Notes under the pieces: model-generated
Told to the model about the DNA's origin: nothing
Databases searched by the model: none
The model's input: the letters and a program-made list of their open reading frames with translations, nothing else
Part shown: positions 1 through 8,366 of the stretch, in pieces
Layout: each line of letters opens with the position of its first letter
Position numbering within the stretch: the first letter of the stretch is position 1
Translations under genes and position numbers: made by a program
NCBI GenBank assembly: GCA_937873315.1
Contig: CALMQX010000035.1
Span: 62,001-126,000, forward strand
DNA from: an uncultured Nostocoides sp.
GTDB lineage: Bacteria; Actinomycetota; Actinomycetes; Actinomycetales; Dermatophilaceae
DNA length: 64,000 nt
Direction: 5' to 3'

Positions 1-579
1 CCAGGGCACCGCGTCGGCATAGCGGGCAGCGGTGGTCACAAAGAGCCAGAGGTCCGCCGCCGAGAGCAACTGTGCGGCCAGTGCGCGGTTTGCCGCGACG
101 ACCGAGTCGATGTCCGGGGCGTCGAGCAGGGCCATACCGGCGGGAAGTGAACGCGACTGCACGAGCCGAACGGTGCCGGGCGTCGGGTCATCCGTCGGTG
201 CGCCGGTGACGCGGGCCAACTCGGGCAGGATGCGCGTGTCCGAGAACCAATGCAGATCCTCCGGGTGGTGCACTAAGACCGGGCAGGTGGTCGTCGGTCG
301 AATCACTCCCGGCTTACTGACCTCGGTGCCAACGATGGAGTTCACCAGGGTGGACTTGCCGGCGCCAGTGGAGCCCCCGACCACAGCCAGCAAGGGCGCT
401 TCCATCGAGGTCAGGCGCGGAATGACGTAGTCATCCAACTGGCGCAGCAACTCCACGCGGGCAGACTCGGCCGGGTCTCGGCCGTCGACCGCCAGGGGTA
501 GCCGGGCGTCCGCCACCGCCGCACGCAGTCCGGAGATGGCGGCGATCAGGACATCGCCCTCCCCGGTTGCGGCATTCAC
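1..579 (-). CDS. Dynamin-family GTPase, N-terminal part (runs off window)
   Basis: Reading leftwards from a GTG at 579, an open frame of 193 codons reaches the window edge, so the C-terminus is missing. Residues 68-77 are a P-loop, [10 protein letters not shown], followed by a switch-I-like threonine stretch (PTTTCP) and a G3-like LLDAPD near residue 153. This is the pattern of actinobacterial dynamin-like or YfjP-type GTPases, which act at membranes. A TAGGCT hexamer lies 7 nt upstream of the GTG, consistent with a nearly leaderless transcript. The family assignment rests on the G domain only, so the exact role is unknown. Confidence 0.8.
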   Translation of the reverse strand, partial: MNAATGEGDVLIAAISGLRAAVADARLPLAVDGRDPAESARVELLRQLDDYVIPRLTSMEAPLLAVVGGSTGAGKSTLVNSIVGTEVSKPGVIRPTTTCPVLVHHPEDLHWFSDTRILPELARVTGAPTDDPTPGTVRLVQSRSLPAGMALLDAPDIDSVVAANRALAAQLLSAADLWLFVTTAARYADAVPW

Positions 580-671
580 GTGGCTCAGCCTAATCGTCAG
601 GCCAGCTTTCCCACGCGTGAACACTGCCCGTGAGAATGCCGTGGCGTGCTTTTCGTGGGGGGCTGGGTCGG

Positions 672-1343
672 TCAGGCAATCTCGACGGTGACCTTGGCGC
701 AGTCCAGGACGGCGAGCGCGGCAACGTGAGTGGGGGCGGGTGGGTCCAGATCGACCAGGGTGAGGCGCTCCGGGGCTGAGGGCGAGGTGGTCCAACTGCG
801 CAGCGCGGGTGGTTGGTATGCCGCGCTCACCGTGATGCTGGTGGGGTCGATGGCCAGGCCGTGACCCGTGGCCTTGAGGATCGACTCCTTGCGGCTGAGC
901 ACGGTGGCGCGGGCGCGCAGGAGCCGCTCTCCGGTCAGATCGGCCATGGCGTCGTGCTCGGTCTCATCGAGGAACACCCTCGGGAAGCCGTCGAAGTCGG
1001 TGGCCGCGAATCCCTCGACGTCTACGCCAATCTCGGCATCGGTACTCGCAGCGGCCAACACCCAGTGGTCGTCGTAGGAGAGCGAGACGTGCAGGGCTAC
1101 CCCCTCGGGCACCGGCTTGCCATGCCGATCCGAGCCACAGGTGGCGCACCGACGTACAAAGTGGACGTCGCTGGGCGCTCGGTCGCTGTGGGCCGCGACC
1201 AGTTGGCGCAAGGTGACGTGAGCCGTCACGAATGGCGCCGGGTTTTGCCGCCGACCTGCCCGAGCGCGCTCAGCGTCATCGAGCACGGCCATTCCGAACT
1301 CAGCGTCGGTGACCCGGGCCCAGCGAACGACGACACGCACCAC
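672..1343 (-). CDS. 4'-phosphopantetheinyl transferase (Sfp type)
   Basis: A protein of 223 residues with the two signatures of the superfamily: GVDVE at residues 106-110, which supplies Mg2+-binding acids, and [11 protein letters not shown] at 150-160, with the conserved KE and K. The family moves phosphopantetheine from CoA to a serine of acyl- or peptidyl-carrier proteins. The length fits the Sfp/EntD class rather than the short AcpS class. It stands alone, with no NRPS or PKS gene here, so its carrier protein is not known. The start is taken at GTG 1343; a GGGATGATGAG stretch upstream could be its ribosome site. Confidence 0.88.
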   Translation of the reverse strand: MVRVVVRWARVTDAEFGMAVLDDAERARAGRRQNPAPFVTAHVTLRQLVAAHSDRAPSDVHFVRRCATCGSDRHGKPVPEGVALHVSLSYDDHWVLAAASTDAEIGVDVEGFAATDFDGFPRVFLDETEHDAMADLTGERLLRARATVLSRKESILKATGHGLAIDPTSITVSAAYQPPALRSWTTSPSAPERLTLVDLDPPAPTHVAALAVLDCAKVTVEIA

Positions 1344-1382
1344 TGGCTCATCATCCCACCGGCATACACTGGCTCGCCGTAC

Positions 1383-1459
1383 GCCCTCGTAGCTCAGCTG
1401 GATAGAGCAAGAGCCTTCTAATCTCTAGGTCGCAGGTTCGAGTCCTGCCGGGGGCGCCA
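1383..1459 (+). tRNA. tRNA-Arg (anticodon TCT)
   Basis: A full cloverleaf: acceptor GCCCTCG pairs with CGGGGGC at 1449-1455, the D-arm contains AGCTCAG, the anticodon loop is CTTCTAA and the T-arm GGTTCGAGTCC. The 3' CCA is encoded at 1457-1459. It reads AGA codons, rare in such a GC-rich genome. Confidence 0.95.
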
Positions 1460-1520
1460 TCCAGGAGGGGCATGCCAGGCCAGTGGCTGGATGCTTCAGG
1501 TCGGAACCTGTTACTTACGG

Positions 1521-1571
1521 TCCCTTCTAAGGGGCCCGAACCTGAAGGTTCCGGCATCAGGCGGGAAAGTT
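1521..1571 (-). repeat. Palindromic intergenic repeat, copy 1 (half element)
   Basis: Read on the minus strand from 1571, this begins AACTTTCCCGCC and matches the copy at 9551-9638 closely for about 50 nt, including TGATGCCGGAACCTT and a CCTTAGAAGGG core. The distal inverted arm found in the other copy is missing. It sits between tRNA-Arg and a convergent methyltransferase gene, and its first 15 bases encode the last residues and TGA stop of that gene. Confidence 0.7.
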
Positions 1572-2405
1572 GGGGTCGGTGGGGTTGGGGTCGGCGGGGT
1601 CGGCGAGTTTGGGCTCCTCCGGACGCCGGGCGGCATAGTGCAGCCACACCGACTCGCGATCCACCTCGCCCGCCCGCAACGGCGTCCCGTCTTGCCGGTA
1701 TGCCGCAACCGGCACCAAGCCAGCGTCGCGCAACTGCCGCTCCTGCGCCGCTCGGGTGATGTAGTACGTCAGCAGCGAGTAGTGGTGCGCATCATCGTTG
1801 AGGATCGCGTGATCGGCAGCGCGCTCCTGCAAACCGCGCATCCGCAGGTGCTGCGGCAAGTACCTCAGCGCATGACCCAGTTGACGCACCCACCGACGCG
1901 TCGCTCGCGGCCGACGCCACGGCATACGGCCCGCCCCCGCTAGGTCGCCATTGTGGGACGAAAACAGGAAGAGCCCACCCGGCCGAAGCACCGAACGCAC
2001 CTGCCGCAGCGCCGTCAAGCGGCCACCATGATCGATGTAGTCCAGCCCATTGAACGAGAACCACGCGACATCCAGGTCCCGCTCCCCCAGGGTCGTCAGC
2101 TCGCGCGCGTCCACCCACCGGAGGTCAACTTGCGGGAATCGCACCCGGGCCGCCTCCACCAGCGGCAACGAATAGTCCACCCCCAGATACCGGCCGACCA
2201 GGGGCAAGAGCGCACCGGTCGTTCGCCCGCCGCCGATCCCGATATCCAAGACGCTGGCCCCCTCCAGCTCCGATTGGTATGCCGCCAGCAACGCCGCCTC
2301 CCCGACTTGCAGCCCCTCCTGCTCCGCGTACCAACTCACGACCGAGGGGCGGGAGTACGCGTCGCGATTACGCGCTTCCCGACTCGGCCGTGGGTGTCGG
2401 CTCAT
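1557..2405 (-). CDS. Class I SAM-dependent methyltransferase
   Basis: A protein of 282 residues with motif I VLDIGIGGG at 52-60, an acidic motif II region (YLGVDYS) and a post-core segment VLRPGGLFLFSSHN typical of Rossmann-fold methyltransferases. The substrate cannot be read from the sequence. The last 14 or so residues (DPADPNPTDPNFPA) come from a G-rich array and an intergenic repeat, so the native C-terminus was probably replaced or extended by the repeat. Its ATG overlaps the stop of the upstream PrsW gene (ATGA), so the two are probably cotranscribed. Confidence 0.85.
   Translation of the reverse strand: MSRHPRPSREARNRDAYSRPSVVSWYAEQEGLQVGEAALLAAYQSELEGASVLDIGIGGGRTTGALLPLVGRYLGVDYSLPLVEAARVRFPQVDLRWVDARELTTLGERDLDVAWFSFNGLDYIDHGGRLTALRQVRSVLRPGGLFLFSSHNGDLAGAGRMPWRRPRATRRWVRQLGHALRYLPQHLRMRGLQERAADHAILNDDAHHYSLLTYYITRAAQERQLRDAGLVPVAAYRQDGTPLRAGEVDRESVWLHYAARRPEEPKLADPADPNPTDPNFPA
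1572..1599 (+). repeat. G-quadruplex-capable G-run array
   Basis: Four runs of four G at 1572-1575, 1581-1584, 1587-1590 and 1596-1599, separated by 5, 2 and 5 bases, fit the standard G4 pattern. The array abuts repeat copy 1 and, on the minus strand, encodes the proline/aspartate-rich tail of the methyltransferase. Confidence 0.6.
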
Positions 2406-3595
2406 CCGCCTGCCGTACCGATGAAGGCCCGTCGTCCGTTACTCAGCTCCGACAGCAGCATGCGCTCGTCGGCAAGAGCTTGCTCATCGACCCTCGTATG
2501 CGTCATCCGACGACGCAGCATGGCCACCTCACTTGCCGCATCCTGATAGCGCCGCATCGCCGCCAACCCGGCCCGCCCACCATTGGCCCGAGCCCAGCGC
2601 AGCGCCTCCCGACGGCGCGGCATCGAGGACAACATCGCCACCTCGGCGCCGGAAAGCCAACCAGCCGTCACATACGGAGTGAGGAAGCGCCCGATGAGCC
2701 GCCCTTCGTAGTTCCGCGTCCAGATCACCATCGCCACAAAGGCCAAGAAGACCGGCACCTCGACGCTCAGATAGACCGCGAAGAGCCCCTGACCTCCGGA
2801 AACTGCCGCAAGATTCCACAGGCCATGCGCCATCACCGCGACTACCCAGCCAAGGAAAGGGGCCACCAAGCGGACGAACCACCGCGACGACGCCGAGGCC
2901 ACGCCCACGCCAATCCCGGTGGCGACCGTGAACATCGGATGCGCGAAGGGCGACATCAGACAGCGCCCCACAAAGGTCGCCGTCAACAGTTCCCTACCGC
3001 CGTCGGTGTATGCCGTAGCCAGGTATTGGATGTTCTCGGTGAAGGCGAAGCCCGCAGCGGTGATCCCGGCATACACAATCCCGTCCACCACACCATCGAA
3101 CTCGCGGCGCATGAACCACCACACGATGAGGACGAAGACCCCTTTGAGGGACTCCTCGACAACGGGCGCGACGAGCACCGCGGTGGTCGGCAGGACATCG
3201 GCGTTCTCGCCCTGGGTGACCTCCTTGAGCACGGCCATGATGCTGGTATTGGTCACCGCAGCCAGCACGGCCGCGACCAGCGCCCCCCAGAGGAAGGCCC
3301 CGATGAGGTAGCGGGTCGGCTCGGCCTCGAAGCGGTCGAGCCACATGAACGTCGGCACCACAATGCCCAGCGGAATGAGCGCCGCGACCACCGCCAGCAG
3401 CACCGTCTGCACGCCGAAGGTGGCACCCAGATAGGCCGCGACCACCAGGGCCAGCACCCCGAAGCCCACCACCGCAATGCCGGCGACCAGCCAGGTGCGC
3501 ACCACCGTCCTGGTGCTTGGCCCACCCCCATGCCGCCCCGGCGGCAGACCGGGGTTCGGCGTCCCCACGCCGCTCGGAATACTCACCGCAGTCAT
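2402..3595 (-). CDS. PrsW-family intramembrane metalloprotease
   Basis: A polytopic membrane protein of 397 residues with the PrsW (M82) motifs in order: EES at 147-149 followed by KG, FAFTENIQY at 183-191, an HPMFT segment with His219, and HGLWN with His257. These provide the glutamates and histidines of the membrane metal site. Bacillus PrsW cleaves an anti-sigma factor; no sigma/anti-sigma pair lies nearby, so the target here is unknown. The C-terminal 90 residues are basic and cytosolic-looking. A TAGGGT hexamer lies 8 nt before the ATG. Confidence 0.88.
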   Translation of the reverse strand: MTAVSIPSGVGTPNPGLPPGRHGGGPSTRTVVRTWLVAGIAVVGFGVLALVVAAYLGATFGVQTVLLAVVAALIPLGIVVPTFMWLDRFEAEPTRYLIGAFLWGALVAAVLAAVTNTSIMAVLKEVTQGENADVLPTTAVLVAPVVEESLKGVFVLIVWWFMRREFDGVVDGIVYAGITAAGFAFTENIQYLATAYTDGGRELLTATFVGRCLMSPFAHPMFTVATGIGVGVASASSRWFVRLVAPFLGWVVAVMAHGLWNLAAVSGGQGLFAVYLSVEVPVFLAFVAMVIWTRNYEGRLIGRFLTPYVTAGWLSGAEVAMLSSMPRRREALRWARANGGRAGLAAMRRYQDAASEVAMLRRRMTHTRVDEQALADERMLLSELSNGRRAFIGTAGG

Positions 3596-3661
3596 AGCCA
3601 GGAACCCTAGTGCAGCCCCACACCTCCAGCCACGGCGGGGAACTCTCTAGAGTTAGGTCTC

Positions 3662-4303
3662 ATGACATCCCCCACCGACCGCGCGCTGGCTGACCGGATC
3701 GTGTGGATCGACTGCGAGATGACCGGGCTCTCGCTGGAGACCGACGCGATCATCGAGGTGGCGGCGCTCGTCACCGATTTCGAGCTCACGGTGCTCGGCG
3801 AGGGTGTCGACATCCTCATTGCCCCGCCCGCCGCGGCCCTGGAGCAGATGAATGACTTCGTGCGCGATATGCACACCACTTCCGGCCTGCTCGATGACCT
3901 GGCCAACGGCGTGACCCTGCGCGAGGCCGAGGAGCAGGTCCTGGACTACGTGCGCACCTGGGTCCCCGAGCCTCGCAAGGCACCACTCGGCGGCAACACC
4001 GTCGCCACCGATCGCGGCTTCCTAGCCCGGGACATGGCCGAACTCGAGGGCCACCTGCATTACCGGATCATCGATGTCTCCTCCATCAAGGAGCTCTCCC
4101 GTCGCTGGTTCCCGCGCGCGTACTTCGCCGCACCGACCAAGACCGGCGGCCACCGAGCGTTGGCCGACATCACCGAGTCGATTGCCGAGCTGCGCTATTA
4201 CCGCGAGGCGGTGTTCACCGACCCACCCGGGCGCACCACCGAGGAATGCCGCACGATCGCGGCCCGCCATGTCGTGCCTCTCCGGGCTGAGGTTGACTCG
4301 TGA
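3662..4303 (+). CDS. orn: Oligoribonuclease
   Basis: A 213-residue 3'-5' exonuclease of the DEDDh family that degrades 2-5 nt RNAs (nanoRNA) and linearised cyclic dinucleotides to mononucleotides. The catalytic residues are visible: D17 and E19 in WIDCEMTGL, D117 in TVATDRGF, H164 and D169 in GHRALAD. Length and motifs match the family fully. A TAGAGT hexamer ends 8 nt before the ATG, suggesting a promoter with almost no leader. The next two genes overlap it and each other by 4 bp, so orn heads a three-gene operon. Confidence 0.96.
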   Translation: MTSPTDRALADRIVWIDCEMTGLSLETDAIIEVAALVTDFELTVLGEGVDILIAPPAAALEQMNDFVRDMHTTSGLLDDLANGVTLREAEEQVLDYVRTWVPEPRKAPLGGNTVATDRGFLARDMAELEGHLHYRIIDVSSIKELSRRWFPRAYFAAPTKTGGHRALADITESIAELRYYREAVFTDPPGRTTEECRTIAARHVVPLRAEVDS

Positions 4304-4920
4304 AGCGGCTCGTCCTCGCGCCCCACATGGACGACGAATCCCTGGGCTGCGGGGGCCTATTGGCCAAGTTTCCCACCGAGTGCACCGTGGTCACCATGAC
4401 CGACAGTGGGGCGCAGCGGCGGGCGGAGTTCGATGCCGCGATGGCCATCCTCGGGGTCACGCACGCTCGGCACCTGGGCTTCCCGGACACTGGGCTGGGC
4501 GCGCAGATGAGCGCGGTGGTCAGCACTCTCGATGACCTCTTCGCGGAGCTGCGGCCGGACGAGGTTTACCTCCCCTTCCCGTCGCTGCACCAGGACCACA
4601 TCGCCGCCTATGAGGCCGGCATGCGCGCCTCGCGGGCCTCGATGAGCCCCCAGCACTGGTTCCCTCCGACCGTGCTGGTCTACGACATCGCCGTGTATGA
4701 CGTGAACCTGCACCCGAGCGACCTGCGCTGGAATGTCTTCGAGCCGCTCACCCAGGAGCAGGCCGAGGCCAAGGCCGCCGCCTGTGCGGCATACGTCTCG
4801 GAGAACCCTGGCGGCCCGCACCCCATGAACTCGATCAAGGAGCTCTCGGCTGCGGTCGGCTCCATGCGTTTGGTGGCGTATGCCGAGCAGTACGCCTTGG
4901 TCCGCAAGGTCCGCGCGTGA
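4300..4920 (+). CDS. PIG-L family deacetylase
   Basis: A 206-residue protein beginning KRLVLAPHMDDESLGCGG, the zinc site of PIG-L/LmbE deacetylases (usual form AHPDDE; here His9, Asp11, Asp12). These enzymes remove N-acetyl groups from GlcNAc-type sugars. A second metal-site histidine is in SLHQDHIAA. It is smaller than MshB or Mca. GTG start overlapping orn by 4 bp, and overlapping the WbqC-like gene downstream, suggesting a joint role in surface-glycan modification. Confidence 0.85.
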   Translation: MKRLVLAPHMDDESLGCGGLLAKFPTECTVVTMTDSGAQRRAEFDAAMAILGVTHARHLGFPDTGLGAQMSAVVSTLDDLFAELRPDEVYLPFPSLHQDHIAAYEAGMRASRASMSPQHWFPPTVLVYDIAVYDVNLHPSDLRWNVFEPLTQEQAEAKAAACAAYVSENPGGPHPMNSIKELSAAVGSMRLVAYAEQYALVRKVRA

Positions 4921-5555
4921 TCGTCGCGATCCACCAGCCGGATCTGCTCCCGTACTCCGGCTTCTGGTTCAAGATGGCGACCTGCGACACCTTCGTCCTG
5001 GCCGTCCACGACCAGGTCCAAAAGCATGGCTACCAACGTCGCGTGCGCATGCGCGGCACGTGGGTGTCGCATCAGTTAGTCGGCAAGCCTTCGCTGGTAC
5101 CGATCTCGCAGGTCCAGGTGCAGCCCGGCTGGCAGGCACGCCTCGGCGACGCGATCCGCGGGCGGTACACGGGCGCGCGCCACTTCCGAACCCGCGGCAC
5201 CGAACTCCTCGCGCGCATCGAGGCGGCCGAGGGCGAGAGCCTGGTCGAGGTCAATGTCGCGCTCATCGAGATCATTCGGGTTCTCTTGAGCATCACTACC
5301 CCCCTGCAGCAGACCGCTCCCCCCACGACCTCGGGCGTTGATCGGCTGATCGAGCAGGTCCAGATGGTCGGCGGGACGGCCTATCTCTCTGGCACCGGCG
5401 GCACGGCATACATGGGTGAGGATGCCCCAGCGCGCTTCGCGGAGGCGGGGATTGAGCTGCGGTGGTCGCAGCACGCGATGAGCACCGGCGACTCGATCGT
5501 GTCGGTTCTCATGGACGCCGAGGACCCGATGGCGGTCGTTCTCGCCCAGCACTGA
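4917..5555 (+). CDS. WbqC-like family protein
   Basis: A 212-residue protein opening with IAIHQPDLLP-like sequence (VAIHQPDLLPYSGFWFKM), the hallmark of the WbqC family found in O-antigen and glycan clusters. The biochemical role of the family is not settled. It starts at a GTG overlapping the PIG-L gene by 4 bp. The pairing with a deacetylase supports amino-sugar modification, but that is inference. Confidence 0.8.
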   Translation: MIVAIHQPDLLPYSGFWFKMATCDTFVLAVHDQVQKHGYQRRVRMRGTWVSHQLVGKPSLVPISQVQVQPGWQARLGDAIRGRYTGARHFRTRGTELLARIEAAEGESLVEVNVALIEIIRVLLSITTPLQQTAPPTTSGVDRLIEQVQMVGGTAYLSGTGGTAYMGEDAPARFAEAGIELRWSQHAMSTGDSIVSVLMDAEDPMAVVLAQH

Positions 5556-5650
5556 GGCGACCTGGTCAGTGCACCCGCGCCGATTAGGTACGATGGTCGC
5601 CGTTGTCCACCCGGTTCGCCGCTTCGCCGGTATGCCGTGTGGTCACCCTT

Positions 5651-5727
5651 GGTGGGTGTAGCTCAGCTGGTAGAGCACCTGGTTGTGGTCCAGGATGTCG
5701 CGGGTTCGAGCCCCGTCACTCACCCCA
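5651..5727 (+). tRNA. tRNA-His (anticodon GTG)
   Basis: Acceptor GTGGGTG at 5652-5658 pairs with CACTCAC at 5717-5723. G5651 and C5724 form the extra G-1:C73 pair that identifies tRNA-His. Anticodon loop TTGTGGT. CCA is encoded at 5725-5727. Confidence 0.95.
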
Positions 5728-5814
5728 GGTCGACGGCCCGGCGCCCCTCACGGTGGCACCGGGCCGTCGCTTTCCCCGCACCGCCGGGTTACCCCGCTCT
5801 GCGATGATGACCTG

Positions 5815-6423
5815 GTGATCTCCTCCATTGCCCGGCGCTCGCTGGCCCTGCTTGTTGCTGCCCTGGGAGCCATCCTGGCGGTTCTGAGCGTGAACGCGCC
5901 TGCTGCCCAAGCACACTCAGTGCTGGTGTCCTCCTCGATCAAGGACGGGGCGCGGCTGGCTGAAGCGCCCAAGCAACTTGTGCTGACCTTCAACGAATCC
6001 ATCCAGCCCGAGTTCAACCAGGTGGCCCTCACCGGCCCCGATGGCGCCGTAAAACTGGCCGACCCCGCCACCAAAGGGCCAGCGCTCACGGTGCCCTTCC
6101 CGGACCTCGACGCTGGGGCGTACAAGGCGGTCTATCGCGTGGTCAGCGCGGACGGCCATGTGATCGACGGCTCGATCTCGTTCACCGTTCTGGCCCCCAA
6201 AGTGACGCCCACGCCCACGCCGACGCCCACCGTGACGCCCACCGTCTCGCCGACGCCGACGCCCACCTCCTCGGCTTCGGCCTCGCCGAGCCCCTCCACC
6301 ACCGCGGCAAGCACCGAGGGGGACGACTCGGGCCGCACGCGGCTCATTCAGGCGTTGGGCCTGGTTCTCATCGCGGCAGTGGCCGCTTGGGCGTTCAACC
6401 GGCAACGGCGCCGCACCTCGTGA
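5815..6423 (+). CDS. CopC/YobA-like copper-resistance-domain protein, membrane anchored
   Basis: The frame is open further upstream but that part overlaps tRNA-His, so GTG 5815 is chosen, giving about 202 residues. An N-terminal signal peptide ends at AQA, so the mature protein starts AHSVLVSSS, giving the N-terminal copper-binding histidine of CopC proteins. The domain ends DGHVIDGSISFTV with a second conserved His. A Pro/Thr/Ser linker, one C-terminal membrane helix and a basic RQRRR tail follow. It probably binds periplasmic-side copper. The fused CopD domain found in some relatives is absent. Confidence 0.88.
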   Translation: MISSIARRSLALLVAALGAILAVLSVNAPAAQAHSVLVSSSIKDGARLAEAPKQLVLTFNESIQPEFNQVALTGPDGAVKLADPATKGPALTVPFPDLDAGAYKAVYRVVSADGHVIDGSISFTVLAPKVTPTPTPTPTVTPTVSPTPTPTSSASASPSPSTTAASTEGDDSGRTRLIQALGLVLIAAVAAWAFNRQRRRTS

Positions 6424-7109
6424 CCGACCCGAGGCAGCAGGACGTCTACGTCCCCAACGAACGCAGCGATATCGCGCCCTTCATCCCGGCATCGGCCCGC
6501 TCCGCGCTCGACGTGGGGTGCGGGCCAGGCGGGTTTGCGAGCACCTTGCGGGCCACCTTGGGGCCGCAAGCCCGCATTCTGGGGATCGATGCGGTGGCGT
6601 CCTCCGTGGCGGCCGCCCGCGAGCGGGGGGCCTTCGACGAGGTCGTCCAGGGGTACTTCCCACACGCGCTCGCGGACCGCGAGGAACGCTTCGACCTGAT
6701 CACCTTCAATGACGTGCTTGAGCACATCGTCGACCCGTGGGAGACCCTGCGGCAGACCACGGCATACCTCACTCCCGGTGGACGCGTGCTGGCGGCCATA
6801 CCCAATATCCAGTTCGCGCCCGTGCTGTGGGAGGTCTTCCGCCGCGGCTGGGAGTACCAGGACGCCGGTCTGCTGGATCGCACTCATGTCCGCTTCTTTT
6901 CGCGGGCGTCGATGATCGACCTCTTTGAGAGCAGTGGGTATGCCGTGGAGCGCTGCGAGGGGATCAACAGCATCCGCTCCACCTGGGCCACCGATCCGCT
7001 GGCGCCACGCCGCTGGCTGAAGTTCGCCCTGGCCGACACGCTCGGGGATCGCCAATACCTCCATTTCGCTGTCCTTGCGCGGCCGATTGGCCCGAATCAG
7101 GGCAGCTGA
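6420..7109 (+). CDS. Class I SAM-dependent methyltransferase
   Basis: About 229 residues from GTG 6420, which overlaps the copC-like stop by 4 bp (GTGA). Motif I is ALDVGCGPGG. FDLITFNDVLEHIVDP and LTPGGRVLAAIPN follow, typical of Methyltransf_11/23 enzymes such as those methylating quinones or glycan sugars. The C-terminal half (FFSRASMIDLFESSGY) resembles glycan-cluster methyltransferases. The substrate is not determinable. Confidence 0.85.
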   Translation: MTDPRQQDVYVPNERSDIAPFIPASARSALDVGCGPGGFASTLRATLGPQARILGIDAVASSVAAARERGAFDEVVQGYFPHALADREERFDLITFNDVLEHIVDPWETLRQTTAYLTPGGRVLAAIPNIQFAPVLWEVFRRGWEYQDAGLLDRTHVRFFSRASMIDLFESSGYAVERCEGINSIRSTWATDPLAPRRWLKFALADTLGDRQYLHFAVLARPIGPNQGS

Positions 7110-7142
7110 GGGGCCGATTTCGCGGGCCGGGGGGACGACTGC

Positions 7143-7148
7143 TAATGT
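7143..7148 (+). promoter_or_regulatory. Probable -10 hexamer for tRNA-Lys
   Basis: TAATGT lies 10 nt before the tRNA-Lys 5' end and fits the actinobacterial TANNNT -10. I see no convincing -35. Confidence 0.4.
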
Positions 7149-7158
7149 CTCTGACCGC

Positions 7159-7234
<76 letters not shown>

Positions 7235-7258
7235 CAACTCGACGAGACCGGCCCTACC

Positions 7259-7597
7259 TCATAGGTAGAGGCCGGTTTGCTCGTTCTCGGCGACCCTCGT
7301 CGCCGCGACCGCATGAACGTCGCGCTCCCGTAGAAGAACATACGTGCGGGCGCCGATCTCGACTTCGGCACGGTCCTCGGGGTCAAAGAGCACCCGGTCA
7401 TCGACACCCACGGCACGCACGGACGGACCAGCTGCCACTGCCACACCCCAGGCGAGTCGCTTGCCGATCGCAGCGGTCGCCGGGATCAGGATGCCTCCCC
7501 CAGAGGTGCGTTCCCGCTCCTCGCTGTCGACCGAAACCAGGATCCGGTCGTGCAGCATCTTGATGGGCAATCGCCCCTTGCCCTTGCGCTCAGGCAC
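7259..7597 (-). CDS. GroES-like co-chaperonin domain protein
   Basis: About 112 residues from GTG 7597, overlapping the end of the DUF3618 gene. The core MLHDRILVSVDSEERERTSGGG ... GILIPATA ... GVDDRVLFDPEDRAEVEIG ... YVLLRERDVHAV matches the GroES (Cpn10) fold. The sequence differs from canonical GroES, and no groEL is adjacent, so it is probably the second, DUF3618-linked GroES-like protein common in actinobacteria. An alternative start is the ATG at MLHDR. Role inferred from the fold only. Confidence 0.75.
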   Translation of the reverse strand: MPERKGKGRLPIKMLHDRILVSVDSEERERTSGGGILIPATAAIGKRLAWGVAVAAGPSVRAVGVDDRVLFDPEDRAEVEIGARTYVLLRERDVHAVAATRVAENEQTGLYL

Positions 7598-7841
7598 GCT
7601 TGCGGCGCCACACGAGCAGCGCAACCACGGCCAGCGCGGCCAGGGCGGCGGCCGCCATCGCCTCGGGCCTGGCCGCACCGGACTCGTCGGTGGTGGCGGC
7701 GGTGAAGCGAGCCTTGGCGGCGCTCACCTGACGATCGACGATGGCCTGCGGTGTTGCTCGACGGGCGAGCTCATCGATGGTGTCAGCAAGGCGGGCGCGG
7801 CGGGCCGCGATATCGGCCTCTAGGGAGGAGATCGAGCTCAT
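7590..7841 (-). CDS. DUF3618 family small membrane protein
   Basis: An 83-residue protein with an N-terminal helical segment (LEADIAARRARLADTIDELARRATPQAIVDRQ), a variable linker, one transmembrane helix (AAALAALAVVALLVW) and a basic RRKRA tail. This is the DUF3618 layout. Function unknown. It lies between bcp and the GroES-like gene with very short or overlapping junctions, so all three are probably one operon. Confidence 0.82.
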   Translation of the reverse strand: MSSISSLEADIAARRARLADTIDELARRATPQAIVDRQVSAAKARFTAATTDESGAARPEAMAAAALAALAVVALLVWRRKRA

Positions 7842-7845
7842 GGTG

Positions 7846-8322
7846 TCAGTCCTTGTCCAGTCCGAGGTCCCGGCGCACCTTCGCCACGTGTCCGGTCGCC
7901 TTCACGTTGTACCACGCATGTGTGATGGTGCCATCGGCACCCACGACGATGGTGCTCCGGATCACGCCCGTGACCTTCTTGCCGTACATCATCTTCTCGC
8001 CGAAGGCTCCCCACCGGGTCATGACCGAGCGGTCCGGGTCGGAGAGCAGGCTGATCCGCAGGTTCTCCTTGTCCCGGAATCGAGCCAACTTGGCGGGTGC
8101 ATCGGGAGAGATCCCCAGGACCGTGTAGTTCTTGCCCGCGAGGGCGTCGATCGAGTCTGTGAAGTCACACGCCTGCGTGGTGCACCCGGGGGTCATCGCG
8201 GCCGGATAGAAGTAGACGATGACCTGCTGACCGCGCAGGTCCGAGAGAGTCACCGACTCGCCGGCGTCATTGGTGAGGGTGAAATCGGGCGCAACATCGC
8301 CCGCCTGCAGCCGATCGCTCAT
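7846..8322 (-). CDS. bcp: Thioredoxin-dependent peroxiredoxin, Bcp/PrxQ type
   Basis: A 158-residue peroxidase that reduces H2O2 and organic hydroperoxides. The active site AAMTPGCTTQAC has peroxidatic Cys47 and resolving Cys52 five residues later, the classic PrxQ spacing. FYPAAMTPGC and the C-terminal W..VKATGHV region match the family. TAGGTT (8329-8334, minus strand) followed by exactly 6 nt and the ATG suggests a leaderless promoter for the bcp-DUF3618-GroES operon. Confidence 0.94.
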   Translation of the reverse strand: MSDRLQAGDVAPDFTLTNDAGESVTLSDLRGQQVIVYFYPAAMTPGCTTQACDFTDSIDALAGKNYTVLGISPDAPAKLARFRDKENLRISLLSDPDRSVMTRWGAFGEKMMYGKKVTGVIRSTIVVGADGTITHAWYNVKATGHVAKVRRDLGLDKD

Positions 8323-8366
8323 GAAGACAACCTACGGCACATGGCTGCCGGACTAACATGGCGCGC

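Noticed and set aside
2279-3610. 443-codon plus-strand frame opposite PrsW
   Set aside because: His/Arg/Pro-rich shadow; the minus strand has the PrsW motifs.
6195-6300. CGCCCACGC-type short repeats considered as a regulatory array
   Set aside because: They encode the Pro/Thr linker of the CopC-like protein and need no other explanation.
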